64,000 nt of DNA from Flavobacterium sharifuzzamanii (GCF_003254585.1 NZ_QJGZ01000031.1:85335-149334), one strand, 5' to 3'; shown: positions 34,210 to 43,742, counted from the first letter of the stretch. Notes: a model not told the origin generated them from the letters alone. Numbers and translations: made by a program.

Positions 34210-34857
34210 ATGGCATTATTAAGTAAAAAAGCAATGAATTTCGCTTATGGTATGGGAGCGGCAGTGGTAATCGTTGGAGCGTTATTCAAAATTACTCACT
34301 TTGAGATTGGACCATTAACAGGTACAGTTATGCTTTCAGTAGGATTAGTTACTGAGGCGTTAATTTTTGCGCTTTCTGCTTTCGAACCAGTTGAAGAAGA
34401 ACTAGATTGGACTCTAGTTTACCCAGAATTAGCTAACGGACAAGCTAGAGAGAAAAAAGCTAAAGCTGAAACTCCAACTGATGCTCAAGGATTATTATCT
34501 CAAAAATTAGACACATTATTAAAAGAAGCTAAAATTGACGGTGAATTAATGTCAAGTTTAGGAAACAGCATTAAAAACTTCGAATCTGCTGCTAAAGGAA
34601 TTGCTCCAACTGTAGATTCAATCGCTGGACAAAAGAAATATTCTGAAGAATTATCTGTTGCTGCAGCTCAAATGGAATCATTAAACAGTTTATATAAAGT
34701 ACAATTAGAAAGTGCTTCTAGAAATGCTGAGGCTAACAAAGAAATTGCTGAAAACGCTTCTAAATTAAAAGAACAAATGGCATCTATGACTGCAAACATT
34801 GCTTCTTTAAACAGCGTTTACGGTGGTATGCTTTCTGCAATGAGTAACAAAGGATAA
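34210..34857 (+). CDS. gldL: Gliding motility protein GldL (T9SS inner-membrane motor)
   Basis: A 215-residue protein with two N-terminal transmembrane segments (FAYGMGAAVVIVGALFKI and TVMLSVGLVTEALIFALSAF) and a long cytoplasmic helical part (SQKLDTLLKEAKIDGELM, LNSLYKVQLESASRNAE). The Glu in VTEALIF in the second segment matches the buried acidic residue of MotA/ExbB-like proton-driven stators in GldL. It powers secretion and gliding in complex with GldM. Spacing to neighbours (55 and 51 bases) fits one operon. Confidence 0.97.
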   Translation: MALLSKKAMNFAYGMGAAVVIVGALFKITHFEIGPLTGTVMLSVGLVTEALIFALSAFEPVEEELDWTLVYPELANGQAREKKAKAETPTDAQGLLSQKLDTLLKEAKIDGELMSSLGNSIKNFESAAKGIAPTVDSIAGQKKYSEELSVAAAQMESLNSLYKVQLESASRNAEANKEIAENASKLKEQMASMTANIASLNSVYGGMLSAMSNKG

Positions 34858-34908
34858 TTAGTTTTTAACTAAATATTAAATTTATTAATAAGAACTAATT
34901 AAAGAAAA

Positions 34909-36450
34909 ATGGCAGGAGGAAAATTAACCCCTAGACAGAAGATGATTAACCTGATGTATCTGGTTTTCATCGCGATGTTAGCAATGAACGTATCAAAAGA
35001 AGTTATTTCTGCTTTTGGTTTGATGAATGAAAAATTTGAAGGTGCAAATAAAACATCGACAGAGACAAATGCAGGTTTATTAACTTCTTTGGATCAAAAA
35101 GCTGCTGAAGCAAAAGGAGAATTTGCAATTGCTGCAGTAACAGCTCACAAAGTTGAAACAATTACAAAAGAATTTTATGATTATATAGGTACTCTAAAAA
35201 CTCAGGCTGTTAAAGGTTTCGAAGTTGATAAAGCAACTGGAAAAATGCCTTATGAGTCTATGGATAGAGGTGATAATATCGACGACTGGTTTACAGGAGA
35301 CGGTTACACTAAAAAAGGTAACGAAATTATCGCTAAAATCGAAAAATATAAAGCTGATATCAAAGCTGCTTTAGGAACAGACAAAAAATACGCAGCAATT
35401 ATCGCTGAGGTTGAAAAGAAATTTGATGTTTCTGATGTTAAAAATAAAGAAGGACTTAAAGAAAAGTATTTAGCTTACCACTTTAAAGGATTCCCAGCTA
35501 TTGCTTCTGCGGCTAAACTTTCAGCTTGGCAGAATGATGTTAAAAAGACTGAAACAGACGTTTACAACAGTGCATTAGGTAAAGCTGCAGTTGCTGCTGC
35601 TTCTTACAGCAACTACCAAGCGATCGTTGTTTTAGATAAAAATGCTTATTTCCAAGGAGAAAAAGTTACTGGTAAAGTTGTTTTAGGTCGTTATGATGAA
35701 AACACTACACCAACTTCTTTCCAAGGTCCTGGACAAATTGTAAACGGACAAGCTGTTATCTCTTTAACTGCTGGTGGAGTTGGAGAACAAGATATCAACG
35801 GACAATTTACTTTCTTAGAGGATGGAAAAAATATTCCTTTAAAATTTTCTGGTAAATACGTTGTAGTTCCAAGACCAAACGCTGCTACAATTTCTGCAGA
35901 TAAAATGAACGTAGTATATAGAGGTGTTGTTAACCCAATCTCTGTATCTTTCGCAGGTGTTGACGCTAACAAGATTGTTGCAAGTGCTCCAGGTTTATCT
36001 TCTGCTGGAAAACCAGGAAAATATAACATGAGCCCAGGTCAAGGTACTGAAACTACAATTTCTGTAACTGGTACTTTACCAAACGGTGATAAAGTAACTG
36101 ATAAGAAAACATTCAGAATTAAAGGTATTCCTGGTCCAACAGGAACAATTAGAGGTGAGATGGGAGTTGTTAAAGGTCCTAAATCTAACTTAGAGATTGC
36201 TACTATTGGAGCTAAACTTCTTGATTTTGATTTTGAAGTTGGTTTAGATGTTGTTGGATTCAATATGAAAATTGCTGGACAACCTACAGTTGTTGTTACA
36301 GGAAACAAAATGAATGCACAATGTAAACAAGTACTTTCAAGAGCAGGTAAAGGAGACCAAGTTACTATTTCTGAAATTAAAACTAAACTTGTTGGAGCTG
36401 GTAGCTATTTATTACCAAGAACTGCTCCTGTAATTTACGAAATACAATAA
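34909..36450 (+). CDS. gldM: Gliding motility protein GldM (T9SS motor and periplasmic shaft)
   Basis: A 513-residue protein. A single transmembrane helix near the N terminus (KMINLMYLVFIAMLAMNVSK) inserts into the GldL pentamer. The rest is a periplasmic dimer of four domains: a helical D1 (residues about 40-220) and beta-rich D2-D4 (from YQAIVVLDKNAYFQGEKV to the C terminus, including GVDANKIVASAPGLSSAGK). It transmits motor energy across the periplasm to GldK/GldN. Length and layout match F. johnsoniae-type GldM. It is in the gldKLMN operon. Confidence 0.97.
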   Translation: MAGGKLTPRQKMINLMYLVFIAMLAMNVSKEVISAFGLMNEKFEGANKTSTETNAGLLTSLDQKAAEAKGEFAIAAVTAHKVETITKEFYDYIGTLKTQAVKGFEVDKATGKMPYESMDRGDNIDDWFTGDGYTKKGNEIIAKIEKYKADIKAALGTDKKYAAIIAEVEKKFDVSDVKNKEGLKEKYLAYHFKGFPAIASAAKLSAWQNDVKKTETDVYNSALGKAAVAAASYSNYQAIVVLDKNAYFQGEKVTGKVVLGRYDENTTPTSFQGPGQIVNGQAVISLTAGGVGEQDINGQFTFLEDGKNIPLKFSGKYVVVPRPNAATISADKMNVVYRGVVNPISVSFAGVDANKIVASAPGLSSAGKPGKYNMSPGQGTETTISVTGTLPNGDKVTDKKTFRIKGIPGPTGTIRGEMGVVKGPKSNLEIATIGAKLLDFDFEVGLDVVGFNMKIAGQPTVVVTGNKMNAQCKQVLSRAGKGDQVTISEIKTKLVGAGSYLLPRTAPVIYEIQ

Positions 36451-36494
36451 TAAAGTAGTGTAAGCTACATTCAATATCTTATAACGATACCACG

Positions 36495-37484
36495 ATGAAA
36501 GTAAGAAATTTATTAATAGCTATTGTTTCTATCGCTGGAGGTTTTGCTTCTAATGCGCAATCAAATTTGCTAAACGCTAAAACTCCTGCTCAGATTGGAC
36601 TTAAAACTCCTGCTCAATTAATATCTGACAATGATAAGCCATTGGCTTATGGTTATGTAGATGATAGAGATATCTTGATGGGAAAAACAACATGGGAAAT
36701 CATTGATTTAAATGAAAAAATCAACTTTCCAATGTATTTTCCGGTAGATACAGCTAATATTGGTCCTAACAGACGTTCTCTTTATGACGTTTTAACTAAA
36801 GCTATTAAAAGTGGAAAAATAACTGAAGTATATACTGATAGTTATTTCAATACTAAAAAATCTATGAAAGACATCGAAGGATCTTTATCTCGTATTGATA
36901 CAACTGATGCAGGTAGAGAGTTAATTAACCAATACCCTGATGACTACAAATCACGTGTTGTGAAGAAAAAAGTGGTTTCTGGTAAAGGTAAAAACAAATC
37001 GGTTTCTTACGTAGAAGAGACAGTTGGGCCAACAAGAACGGTTCCTGCTGAGTACATCTTGAAACAAGATCTTACTGCTGCAGATGTTAGTCAGTATAAA
37101 ATTAAAGGATACTGGTATTTTGATAAACGTCAAAGTGAATTGAAATATCGTTTACTAGGAATTTGTCCAGTAACTCCTGACGTTTATACAATGAATAGTG
37201 ATGAAAAGGATTATATTGAATTGTTTTGGGTATTCTTCCCAAATGCCAGAGAAGCACTGCATGAAGCAAAAGCTTTTAATGACAACAACTCAGCTCTTCC
37301 AATCTCATTTGATCAGATTTTGAATTCAAGACGTTTTAATGCTGTTGTTTACAAAGAAGAAAACCTTTACGGAGACAGAGCAATTAGCGATTACATGAAA
37401 GACAACGCACAAAACCAGTTGTTAGAATCTGAAAGAGTGAAAGAGAAAATTCGCAATTTCGAACAAGATATGTGGAACTACTAA
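36495..37484 (+). CDS. gldN: Gliding motility protein GldN (T9SS ring component)
   Basis: A 329-residue periplasmic protein with signal peptide (LLIAIVSIAGGFASNAQ). The mature part contains KPLAYGYVDDRDILMGKTTW, INFPMYFPVDTANIGPNRRS and the long C-terminal helical end ERVKEKIRNFEQDMWNY, as in flavobacterial GldN. It binds GldK in the outer-membrane-associated ring of the type IX system. The following gene is a close paralogue. A hairpin terminator follows the stop. Confidence 0.97.
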   Translation: MKVRNLLIAIVSIAGGFASNAQSNLLNAKTPAQIGLKTPAQLISDNDKPLAYGYVDDRDILMGKTTWEIIDLNEKINFPMYFPVDTANIGPNRRSLYDVLTKAIKSGKITEVYTDSYFNTKKSMKDIEGSLSRIDTTDAGRELINQYPDDYKSRVVKKKVVSGKGKNKSVSYVEETVGPTRTVPAEYILKQDLTAADVSQYKIKGYWYFDKRQSELKYRLLGICPVTPDVYTMNSDEKDYIELFWVFFPNAREALHEAKAFNDNNSALPISFDQILNSRRFNAVVYKEENLYGDRAISDYMKDNAQNQLLESERVKEKIRNFEQDMWNY

Positions 37485-37507
37485 GTTGATACATAGTATA
37501 ATAATTA

Positions 37508-37544
37508 AAAAACTCTTACTACCTTTGTAGTAAGAGTTTTTTTT
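37508..37544 (+). terminator. Terminator of gldN, with a TACCTTTG motif in the loop region
   Basis: AAAACTCTTACTAC and GTAGTAAGAGTTTT form the stem with CTTT at its tip, followed by Ts. The central TACCTTTG equals the -7 promoter consensus. A second near-identical terminator follows gldO. Confidence 0.85.
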
Positions 37545-37660
37545 ATGTCGAAAAGTGAACAACAGTATGTTTTGAGTTAATATTTGATTTCTTTTTGATT
37601 ATGTAAGAAAAATAACAATATTTGTAATAAAATTTCGTTTAATGTTCTGTAAAATTTATC

Positions 37661-38653
37661 ATGATGAAAGTAGGAAATTTATTAGTTGCTATTGTTGCTG
37701 TTCTCGGAAGTTTATCTTCTAATGCTCAGTCTAATTTACTTAATGCCAAAACAGCCGATCAGATAGGGATTAAGACGCCAGCTCAAATGATATCAGATAA
37801 CGATAAGCCTTTAGCGTATGGTTATGTTGATGATAGAGATGTTTTGATGGGGAAAATGGTTTGGGAAATTATTGATTTGAATGAAAAAATCAATTTTCCA
37901 TTATATTTTCCAGTAGATACTGCAAATATTGGTCCAGATAGAAGGTCGCTTTACGATATTTTGACGAAAGGAATCAGAAGCGGTAGAATAACAGAAGTCT
38001 ATACAGATAGTTATTTTAATACAAAAAAGACCTTAAAAGATATTCAAGGGGCTTTATCTCGTGTTGATACCACAGATGCAGGTCGAGAACTTATTAATCA
38101 ATATCCTGATGATTACAGAACGCGTGTTGTTAAGAAAAAAGTAGTTACAGGTACAGGAAAGAATAAGAAAGTAAATTACGTTGACCAAACTGTAGGGCCT
38201 ACTAGAACAGTTCCTGCTGAATATATTTTGAAACAGGATCTTACAGCTGCAGATGTGAGTCAGTATAAGATTAAGGGTTTTTGGTACTTTGATAAAAGGC
38301 AAAGTGATCTAAAATACCGTCTATTGGGAATTTGTCCTGTAACTCCAGATGTTTACACAATGAATAGTGATGAAAAGGATTATATAGAGCTATTCTGGGT
38401 CTTTTTCCCTAATGCGCGCGAGGTACTGCATGAAGGAAAAGCTTTTAATGACAAAAACTCTGCCTTGCCTATTTCATTTGATCAGATCTTAAATTCGAGA
38501 CGTTTTAATTCTGTGATATATAAAGAAGAAAATGTTTATGGGGATCGTGAAATCAAAGATTATATTAAAGATAATGCACAAAGCCAATTGTTGGAAGCTG
38601 AAAGAGTAAAAGAGAAGATTCGTAATTTTGAAGAAGATATGTGGAATTACTAA
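37661..38653 (+). CDS. gldO: GldN paralogue GldO
   Basis: A 330-residue periplasmic protein aligned end to end with GldN, with a signal peptide ending in SSNAQS. Identical blocks include KPLAYGYVDDRD, VGPTRTVPAEYILKQDLTAA, MNSDEKDYIELFWVFFPNAR and EKIRNFE-DMWNY; differences are scattered and mostly conservative. In F. johnsoniae gldO lies downstream of gldN and is partly redundant with it, so the same is inferred here. The start could be either of two adjacent ATGs (37661 or 37664). Its own terminator duplicates that of gldN. Confidence 0.95.
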   Translation: MMKVGNLLVAIVAVLGSLSSNAQSNLLNAKTADQIGIKTPAQMISDNDKPLAYGYVDDRDVLMGKMVWEIIDLNEKINFPLYFPVDTANIGPDRRSLYDILTKGIRSGRITEVYTDSYFNTKKTLKDIQGALSRVDTTDAGRELINQYPDDYRTRVVKKKVVTGTGKNKKVNYVDQTVGPTRTVPAEYILKQDLTAADVSQYKIKGFWYFDKRQSDLKYRLLGICPVTPDVYTMNSDEKDYIELFWVFFPNAREVLHEGKAFNDKNSALPISFDQILNSRRFNSVIYKEENVYGDREIKDYIKDNAQSQLLEAERVKEKIRNFEEDMWNY

Positions 38654-38673
38654 GCTCATAAACTCATAATAAG

Positions 38674-38710
38674 AAAAACTCTTGCTACCTTTGTAGTAAG
38701 AGTTTTTTTA
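38674..38710 (+). terminator. Terminator of gldO, copy of the gldN terminator
   Basis: AAAAACTCTTGCTAC and GTAGTAAGAGTTTTT form the stem, with one pair changed from the gldN copy. It also contains TACCTTTG, 20 to 45 bases before the ATG of the oxidoreductase gene. Confidence 0.85.
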
Positions 38711-38730
38711 TTTTATCTATATACTTCACA

Positions 38731-39804
38731 ATGCTTGATTATTTAATTGTCGGATCTGGATTGGCTGGAATTTCTTTTGCCGAAGTCGCCCTTAAGAATA
38801 ACAAATCAATTTTACTTTTAGATGACAAATCTCAGAATTCCTCTAGAGTTGCTGGCGGTTTGTACAATCCCGTAATCTTAAAGCGCTTTAGTGAAGTCTG
38901 GAATGCAAAAGAACAGCTTGTATTAATGAACGAGTTTTATGATAAAGTAGAAGAGAAGCTCAAAGAGAAGTTCAATTTTAAAATGCCAGTTTTAAGAAAG
39001 TTCTTTTCAATTGAAGAGCAGAACAATTGGTTTTCGGCTTCAGATAAAATCAATCTAGTTCCTTTTTTATCAACTAAATTAATTTCAAAAAAATATAGCA
39101 GCATTGACTCTCCATTTGATTACGGAGAAGTTCTACATACAGGATATGTTGATACGGCTTTATTGCTAGATACTTATAGACAATATTTGCTTCAGAATGA
39201 TTTGTTGAGAGAAGAATCTTTTGATTTTAGTGATATAGAATTTTTAGATTCAGGAATTCAATATAAAAACATTCAGGCTCGTCATATCATTTTTGCCGAA
39301 GGATTTGGAATGCATAAAAACCCATTTTTTAACTATCTTCCATTGGATGGAACAAAAGGTGAATTGTTTATTATAAAAGCTCCAGATTTAAATCTAGATG
39401 TGATTGTAAATACAAGTGTTTTTATTTTGCCTCTAGGGGATGATTTGTTTAAGGTTGGAGCAACCTATAATTGGCATGATAAAACTGCTGAACCTACAGA
39501 AGAAGGTAAACAAGAGCTTTTAGAGCGTATTAAAGAAATTATAACTTGTGACTTCGAGATAGTAAAACATTTTGCAGGAGTTCGACCAACAGTTGCAGAC
39601 AGAAGACCTTTGCTAGGAACACATGAACAGCATAAGTCTCTGCACATTCTAAACGGATTAGGTACAAGAGGTGTTATGCTTGGTCCGGCAATGGCGCAAG
39701 CATTATATGATCATATCGAGAATAATATTCCACTAGATAAAGAAGCCGACATTAAACGATTTTATAAACGATATTTGAAAGGTCTTACTTTTGGGCAGCA
39801 TTAG
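38731..39804 (+). CDS. FAD-dependent oxidoreductase (DAO/glycine oxidase-like)
   Basis: A 357-residue protein with an N-terminal dinucleotide-binding motif (YLIVGSGLAGISFAEVAL), a Gly-rich second motif (AGGLYNPVILKRF), and a C-terminal DAO signature (GVRPTVADRRPLLGTH, LNGLGTRGVMLGPAMAQ). It resembles flavin amine or amino-acid oxidases; the substrate is unknown. The TACCTTTG in the preceding terminator may serve as its promoter. It converges with the DUF983 gene, their 3' ends overlapping by 20 bases. Confidence 0.88.
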   Translation: MLDYLIVGSGLAGISFAEVALKNNKSILLLDDKSQNSSRVAGGLYNPVILKRFSEVWNAKEQLVLMNEFYDKVEEKLKEKFNFKMPVLRKFFSIEEQNNWFSASDKINLVPFLSTKLISKKYSSIDSPFDYGEVLHTGYVDTALLLDTYRQYLLQNDLLREESFDFSDIEFLDSGIQYKNIQARHIIFAEGFGMHKNPFFNYLPLDGTKGELFIIKAPDLNLDVIVNTSVFILPLGDDLFKVGATYNWHDKTAEPTEEGKQELLERIKEIITCDFEIVKHFAGVRPTVADRRPLLGTHEQHKSLHILNGLGTRGVMLGPAMAQALYDHIENNIPLDKEADIKRFYKRYLKGLTFGQH

Positions 39805-40168
39805 GATCGTAAGAAACAAACATATTAATATATAAGTTTCTTGAAAGACGTAAAACGAATGGGAATAAAATAACCAGTGTGATAATAATTGCCAAAAAAG
39901 ACTGTTCTATTGTGGTGTTAAAAAACACAAAAGAAACTATAAAGGCTGCGACACCTACGGCTACGTTTAGAGCATAACTAACATACATGGCACCATAAAA
40001 AAACGAAGGTTCGATCTGGTATTTGAATCCGCAGTGGCTGCAATGCTCATTCATTTTTAGAACTTTACTTAAATGAAGCGGATTTTTGTCTTCATACATG
40101 CTTTCTTTTTGGCATTTTGGACAACTTCCTGTTATTATACTATTTAGTTTGGAGCCTCTTTTGAACAT
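39785..40168 (-). CDS. DUF983 family membrane protein
   Basis: A 127-residue protein. It opens with a zinc-ribbon-like pair (CPKCQKESMYE, then HCSHCGFKYQIEPSFFYGAM), followed by two transmembrane segments (YALNVAVGVAAFIVSFVFF, LAIIITLVILFPFVLRLS). This is the DUF983 pattern, of unknown function. Its 3' end overlaps the oxidoreductase gene end. Confidence 0.88.
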   Translation of the reverse strand: MFKRGSKLNSIITGSCPKCQKESMYEDKNPLHLSKVLKMNEHCSHCGFKYQIEPSFFYGAMYVSYALNVAVGVAAFIVSFVFFNTTIEQSFLAIIITLVILFPFVLRLSRNLYINMFVSYDPNAAQK

Positions 40169-40499
40169 TTTAAGTAGATTTTATAGTCTTTAATTCACCT
40201 CATTTGTATTTGGATACCAGTGTGAATTGGAGTAATTATTTAAAGCAAATATAAGGTATTTTCAGGCGTTAAGCTATTAAATCAGGATAAAAACTTACAG
40301 CTTATGCTGATTTGATTTTGAGTATAATTTTTGTCGAGACAATGTTTCTTTTTTTCTAAAATGTATATAAGAGTTTATTCTCAATGCAATTATTTTTTGA
40401 TTCATTAAAGAAGAAAAGTTCAGAATTAAACAAGGTTTTTAGTTTTTGAATTTTACAAAAGCTATTGTTTTTCAGTATAAAAACTTCAATTAAAAGTTA

Positions 40500-40507
40500 T
40501 ACTTTTG
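40500..40507 (+). promoter_or_regulatory. -7 promoter box of the ABC-F gene
   Basis: TACTTTTG followed by CAC fits TAnnTTTGC. It implies an untranslated leader of roughly 95 bases before the ATG at 40606. The 437-base gap from 40169 holds nothing else recognised. Confidence 0.45.
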
Positions 40508-40605
40508 CACTTTCAAAATTGTAACAGGATAATTCGTCTGTTTACGGTTTATTTTATTTAATGAATAAAAAGGTTTTCTAGCCTTTACATTTACAGCAAT
40601 ACGTT

Positions 40606-42528
40606 ATGCTTAATATACACAATCTTTCCGTTTCTTTTGGAGGAACCTATTTATTTGAAGAAGTTACTTTTCGTTTGGGTGCCGGCGACCGCGTAGGTCT
40701 TGTTGGTAAAAACGGAGCAGGTAAATCTACAATGCTAAAAATGCTAGCAGGCGATTTTAAACCTGATTCTGGAGTAATTTCTCAAGAGAAAGATATTAAA
40801 ATGGGATTCTTGCGTCAGGATATTGATTTTGAACAAGGAAGAACCGTTTTGGAAGAAGCGTATGAGGCTTTTACAGAAATTAAAATTGTTGAGAAAAAAC
40901 TAGAAGAAATCAATCATCAATTGGTGACTAGAACCGATTATGAAAGTGAAGAATATGCTAAGATTATAGAAGATCTATCTGATTACACACATCGATTTGA
41001 TCTTCTTGGAGGATATAACTATGTGGGAGATACAGAAAAAATTCTTCTAGGTTTAGGTTTTAAAAGAGAAGTTTTTAATAACCAAACTGAAACATTCTCT
41101 GGAGGATGGAGAATGCGTATCGAATTGGCAAAACTTTTATTGCAGTCTAATGATGTATTGCTTCTGGATGAGCCAACCAACCACTTAGATATTGAAAGTA
41201 TTATTTGGTTGGAGAATTTCCTTCGCAATTATCCTGGAGTTGTGGTAATTGTTTCGCACGATAAAATGTTCTTGGATAATGTAACGAATAGAACAATCGA
41301 AATTTCGTTAGGGAAAGCATATGATTTTAATAAACCTTATTCTCAATATTTAGAACTGCGTCATGAGATTCGCGAAAAGCAATTGGCAACTCAAAAAAAT
41401 CAGCAGAAGAAGATTGAAGAGACAGAAAAATTAATCGAGAAATTCCGTGCAAAAGCTTCAAAAGCTTCAATGGCGCAATCATTGATTAAAAAATTAGACA
41501 AAGTAGAAAGAATTGAAGTTGACGAAGATGATAACTCAGTAATGAATATTTCGTTTCCGGTTTCTAAAGAGCCTGGAAAAGTAGTTATTGAAGCTGAACA
41601 TGTAACGAAAGCTTACGGAGACAAGACGATTCTTAAAGATATTAGTTTATTGGTTGAAAGAGGAAGTAAAATTGCCTTTGTTGGTCAAAACGGGCAAGGA
41701 AAATCAACTTTCATTAAAGCATTAGTAAACGAATTTGAATACCAAGGAAATATCAAATTAGGACATAATGTGCAGTTAGGATATTTTGCTCAAAATCAGG
41801 CTGAATATCTAGATGGTGAGATTACTTTACTTCAAACTATGGAAGATGCGGCGACTGACACAAACCGAATGAAAGTTCGTGATATGTTAGGTTCTTTTCT
41901 TTTCCGTGGAGATGATGTTGAGAAAAAAGTAAAAGTGCTTTCTGGAGGAGAACGTAACCGTTTGGCGCTTTGTAAGCTATTATTACAGCCAATCAACGTT
42001 TTGCTGATGGATGAGCCTACGAACCACTTAGATATTAAATCTAAAAACGTTTTAAAGGCCGCACTTCAAAAATTCGGTGGAACTTTGTTATTGGTTTCTC
42101 ACGATAGAGATTTCCTTCAAGGAATGTCGAATATCGTTTATGAATTTAAAGATCAAAAGATTAAAGAATACTTAGGAGACATCAACTTTTTCTTAGAACA
42201 ACGCAATCTTGAAAACATGCGTGAAGTGGAGAAAAAAGATGTTGTAAAAAATGCACCAACTCCGAAAGAAAAAGAAGCTAGTAAATTGTCTTACGAAGAT
42301 CAGAAGAAAGGAAAAGCGCTTCAGAACAAATTAAGTAAAATTGAAAGCCAGATTCAACAGTTAGAAAAACAAATTCAGCATGACGATAAAATGTTAGAAA
42401 CCAATTATGACAAACATATCGAAGATGCTTCATTTTTTACTGCTTATAATAAAAAGAAACAAGATTTAGAGCAATTATTAATCGATTGGGAAGTTGTTTC
42501 GGAAGAGATTGATAGTTTTAATGCTTAA
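40606..42528 (+). CDS. ABC-F family ATP-binding protein
   Basis: A 640-residue soluble protein with two ABC ATPase domains: Walker A GKNGAGKSTMLK and GQNGQGKSTFIK, signatures FSGGWRMRIELAKLLLQ and LSGGERNRLALCKLLL, and Walker B LLLDEPTNHLD and LLMDEPTNHLD. A charged inter-domain linker lies around residues 240-320, and a long C-terminal coiled coil around residues 560-635. ABC-F proteins act on ribosomes (EttA-, Uup- or antibiotic-protection-type). The C-terminal coiled coil suggests Uup-like or YfmR/YdiF type rather than EttA. No linked resistance gene. Confidence 0.95.
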   Translation: MLNIHNLSVSFGGTYLFEEVTFRLGAGDRVGLVGKNGAGKSTMLKMLAGDFKPDSGVISQEKDIKMGFLRQDIDFEQGRTVLEEAYEAFTEIKIVEKKLEEINHQLVTRTDYESEEYAKIIEDLSDYTHRFDLLGGYNYVGDTEKILLGLGFKREVFNNQTETFSGGWRMRIELAKLLLQSNDVLLLDEPTNHLDIESIIWLENFLRNYPGVVVIVSHDKMFLDNVTNRTIEISLGKAYDFNKPYSQYLELRHEIREKQLATQKNQQKKIEETEKLIEKFRAKASKASMAQSLIKKLDKVERIEVDEDDNSVMNISFPVSKEPGKVVIEAEHVTKAYGDKTILKDISLLVERGSKIAFVGQNGQGKSTFIKALVNEFEYQGNIKLGHNVQLGYFAQNQAEYLDGEITLLQTMEDAATDTNRMKVRDMLGSFLFRGDDVEKKVKVLSGGERNRLALCKLLLQPINVLLMDEPTNHLDIKSKNVLKAALQKFGGTLLLVSHDRDFLQGMSNIVYEFKDQKIKEYLGDINFFLEQRNLENMREVEKKDVVKNAPTPKEKEASKLSYEDQKKGKALQNKLSKIESQIQQLEKQIQHDDKMLETNYDKHIEDASFFTAYNKKKQDLEQLLIDWEVVSEEIDSFNA

Positions 42529-42536
42529 TGCTTTTT

Positions 42537-42777
42537 GTTTCAAGTTTCGGGTTTCAAGTTATTATCTTGACGAGTAAATTTGACCGCAAAGCACGCTAAG
42601 TTTTATATTTTACATTTACAATGTACAAAGTTCGCAAAGTTATCTACCGATAAAGCTTTGCGAACTTTGCGTTTTATATAACCTCAAAAGTTTAAAAAAA
42701 CTTAGCGTGCTTTGCGGTAAAATATTCATTCACTTCAAAACTTGAAACTTGAAACTTGAAACTTGAAACTTGAAACA
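42537..42777. repeat. Large nested inverted repeat with heptamer tandem repeat
   Basis: The outer GTTTCAAGTTTCGGGTTTCA mirrors a tandem array of CTTGAAA (five units, 42741-42775). Inside, perfect 22-bp arms (42583-42604, starting ACCGCAAAGCACGCTAAG, and 42697-42718) are followed by inner 13-bp arms (AAAGTTCGCAAAG / CTTTGCGAACTTT). It lies between the convergent ABC-F and phosphatase genes. Confidence 0.85.
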
Positions 42778-42779
42778 AA

Positions 42780-43742
42780 CTACTTAATAATCCCAATAGA
42801 TTTCGAATGTTCGATCGCTTTACTGCTTTCTTTAAAATAACAGACCGAAACATTTATACTTTCCAGATTTTTTAAAATCTTTTGAACTTCTTTTTTCTGG
42901 GATTTACCAGTCTGTCTTATATAAACAGCAACCACAGTTACTGGAAATATCTTGCAGATTCTTTCGTAGAGTTTTGGATCGTGCTGAGAATCATCGCCCA
43001 TTAAAACATACTTTAGCGTGGGATAAAATTCTACTACATGTTTAATTTTTTCATATTTATGATCATGATTTCCTCTTCCGCTCATAAAGAAATCGGTAAT
43101 GCCTCGTTTGATATCTTTTAACAGAAAAACAGCTTTTGGCAATTTGTTAATTCGCGTGAATTTTGCAATAAATCGGTATAAATTCCATTCGCTACTAGAG
43201 ATATAAAAAAAAGCATTTACTTCTTCTAAGTTATCTCTTCCTGCAGAACTTAAAGCTTGATAGTGAGATACAACATCTTTGAATACTTTACGATCATTAA
43301 CATTTTTAAACAATAAAATATAGATTTTTCTAAAGATGTTATTGGTGTGCGAAATCAAAAAAGTATCATCAATATCTGATATAATTCCTAGTTTTCCTTT
43401 GTGAGGTCGTATAAAACTGCCTTTGCAGGTTATGGTTTCGTTACGGTATTTTATGCTTACTTCATAAGACATCCATCCGAAATGAGTTTCTTTTTCTAGC
43501 GGAATACAGAAGTTAAAGAAACCGTCATCAAGTGTTTTGGTGTGAATTACTTCGTTGTTGTAATGAAGGTAAACATCAAAATTTTTAATAGTTTTTATTC
43601 TGAACAGTCGGAGAATAGAAGTGGCATTTTTTAATTTCCTTTTTTCAAAATTGTATTTGTTTTCCCTTTTTAAAACATGCCCCATTACAATTAGCTCTTG
43701 TTCATTTGCATAACCACGATATAATTGTAGAATTGGTTTCAT
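42780..43742 (-). CDS. App1-family phosphatidate phosphatase-like protein (DUF2183)
   Basis: A 320-residue protein. The N-terminal half is a beta-rich region typical of the family; the C-terminal half has HAD-like motifs: GIISDIDDTFLISHT (D-x-D-D-T nucleophile), YISSSEWNLY (SSS), and VLMGDDSQHDPKLYERI. The yeast member App1 dephosphorylates phosphatidate to diacylglycerol. The gene is divergent, 61 bases away, from a lipid-kinase-type gene that could drive the opposite reaction. No signal peptide, so cytoplasmic or membrane-peripheral. Confidence 0.88.
   Translation of the reverse strand: MKPILQLYRGYANEQELIVMGHVLKRENKYNFEKRKLKNATSILRLFRIKTIKNFDVYLHYNNEVIHTKTLDDGFFNFCIPLEKETHFGWMSYEVSIKYRNETITCKGSFIRPHKGKLGIISDIDDTFLISHTNNIFRKIYILLFKNVNDRKVFKDVVSHYQALSSAGRDNLEEVNAFFYISSSEWNLYRFIAKFTRINKLPKAVFLLKDIKRGITDFFMSGRGNHDHKYEKIKHVVEFYPTLKYVLMGDDSQHDPKLYERICKIFPVTVVAVYIRQTGKSQKKEVQKILKNLESINVSVCYFKESSKAIEHSKSIGIIK

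Noticed and set aside
42741..42775. A CRISPR array from the CTTGAAA repeats
   Set aside because: Units are seven bases with no spacers and belong to a larger palindrome; no cas genes are in the window.
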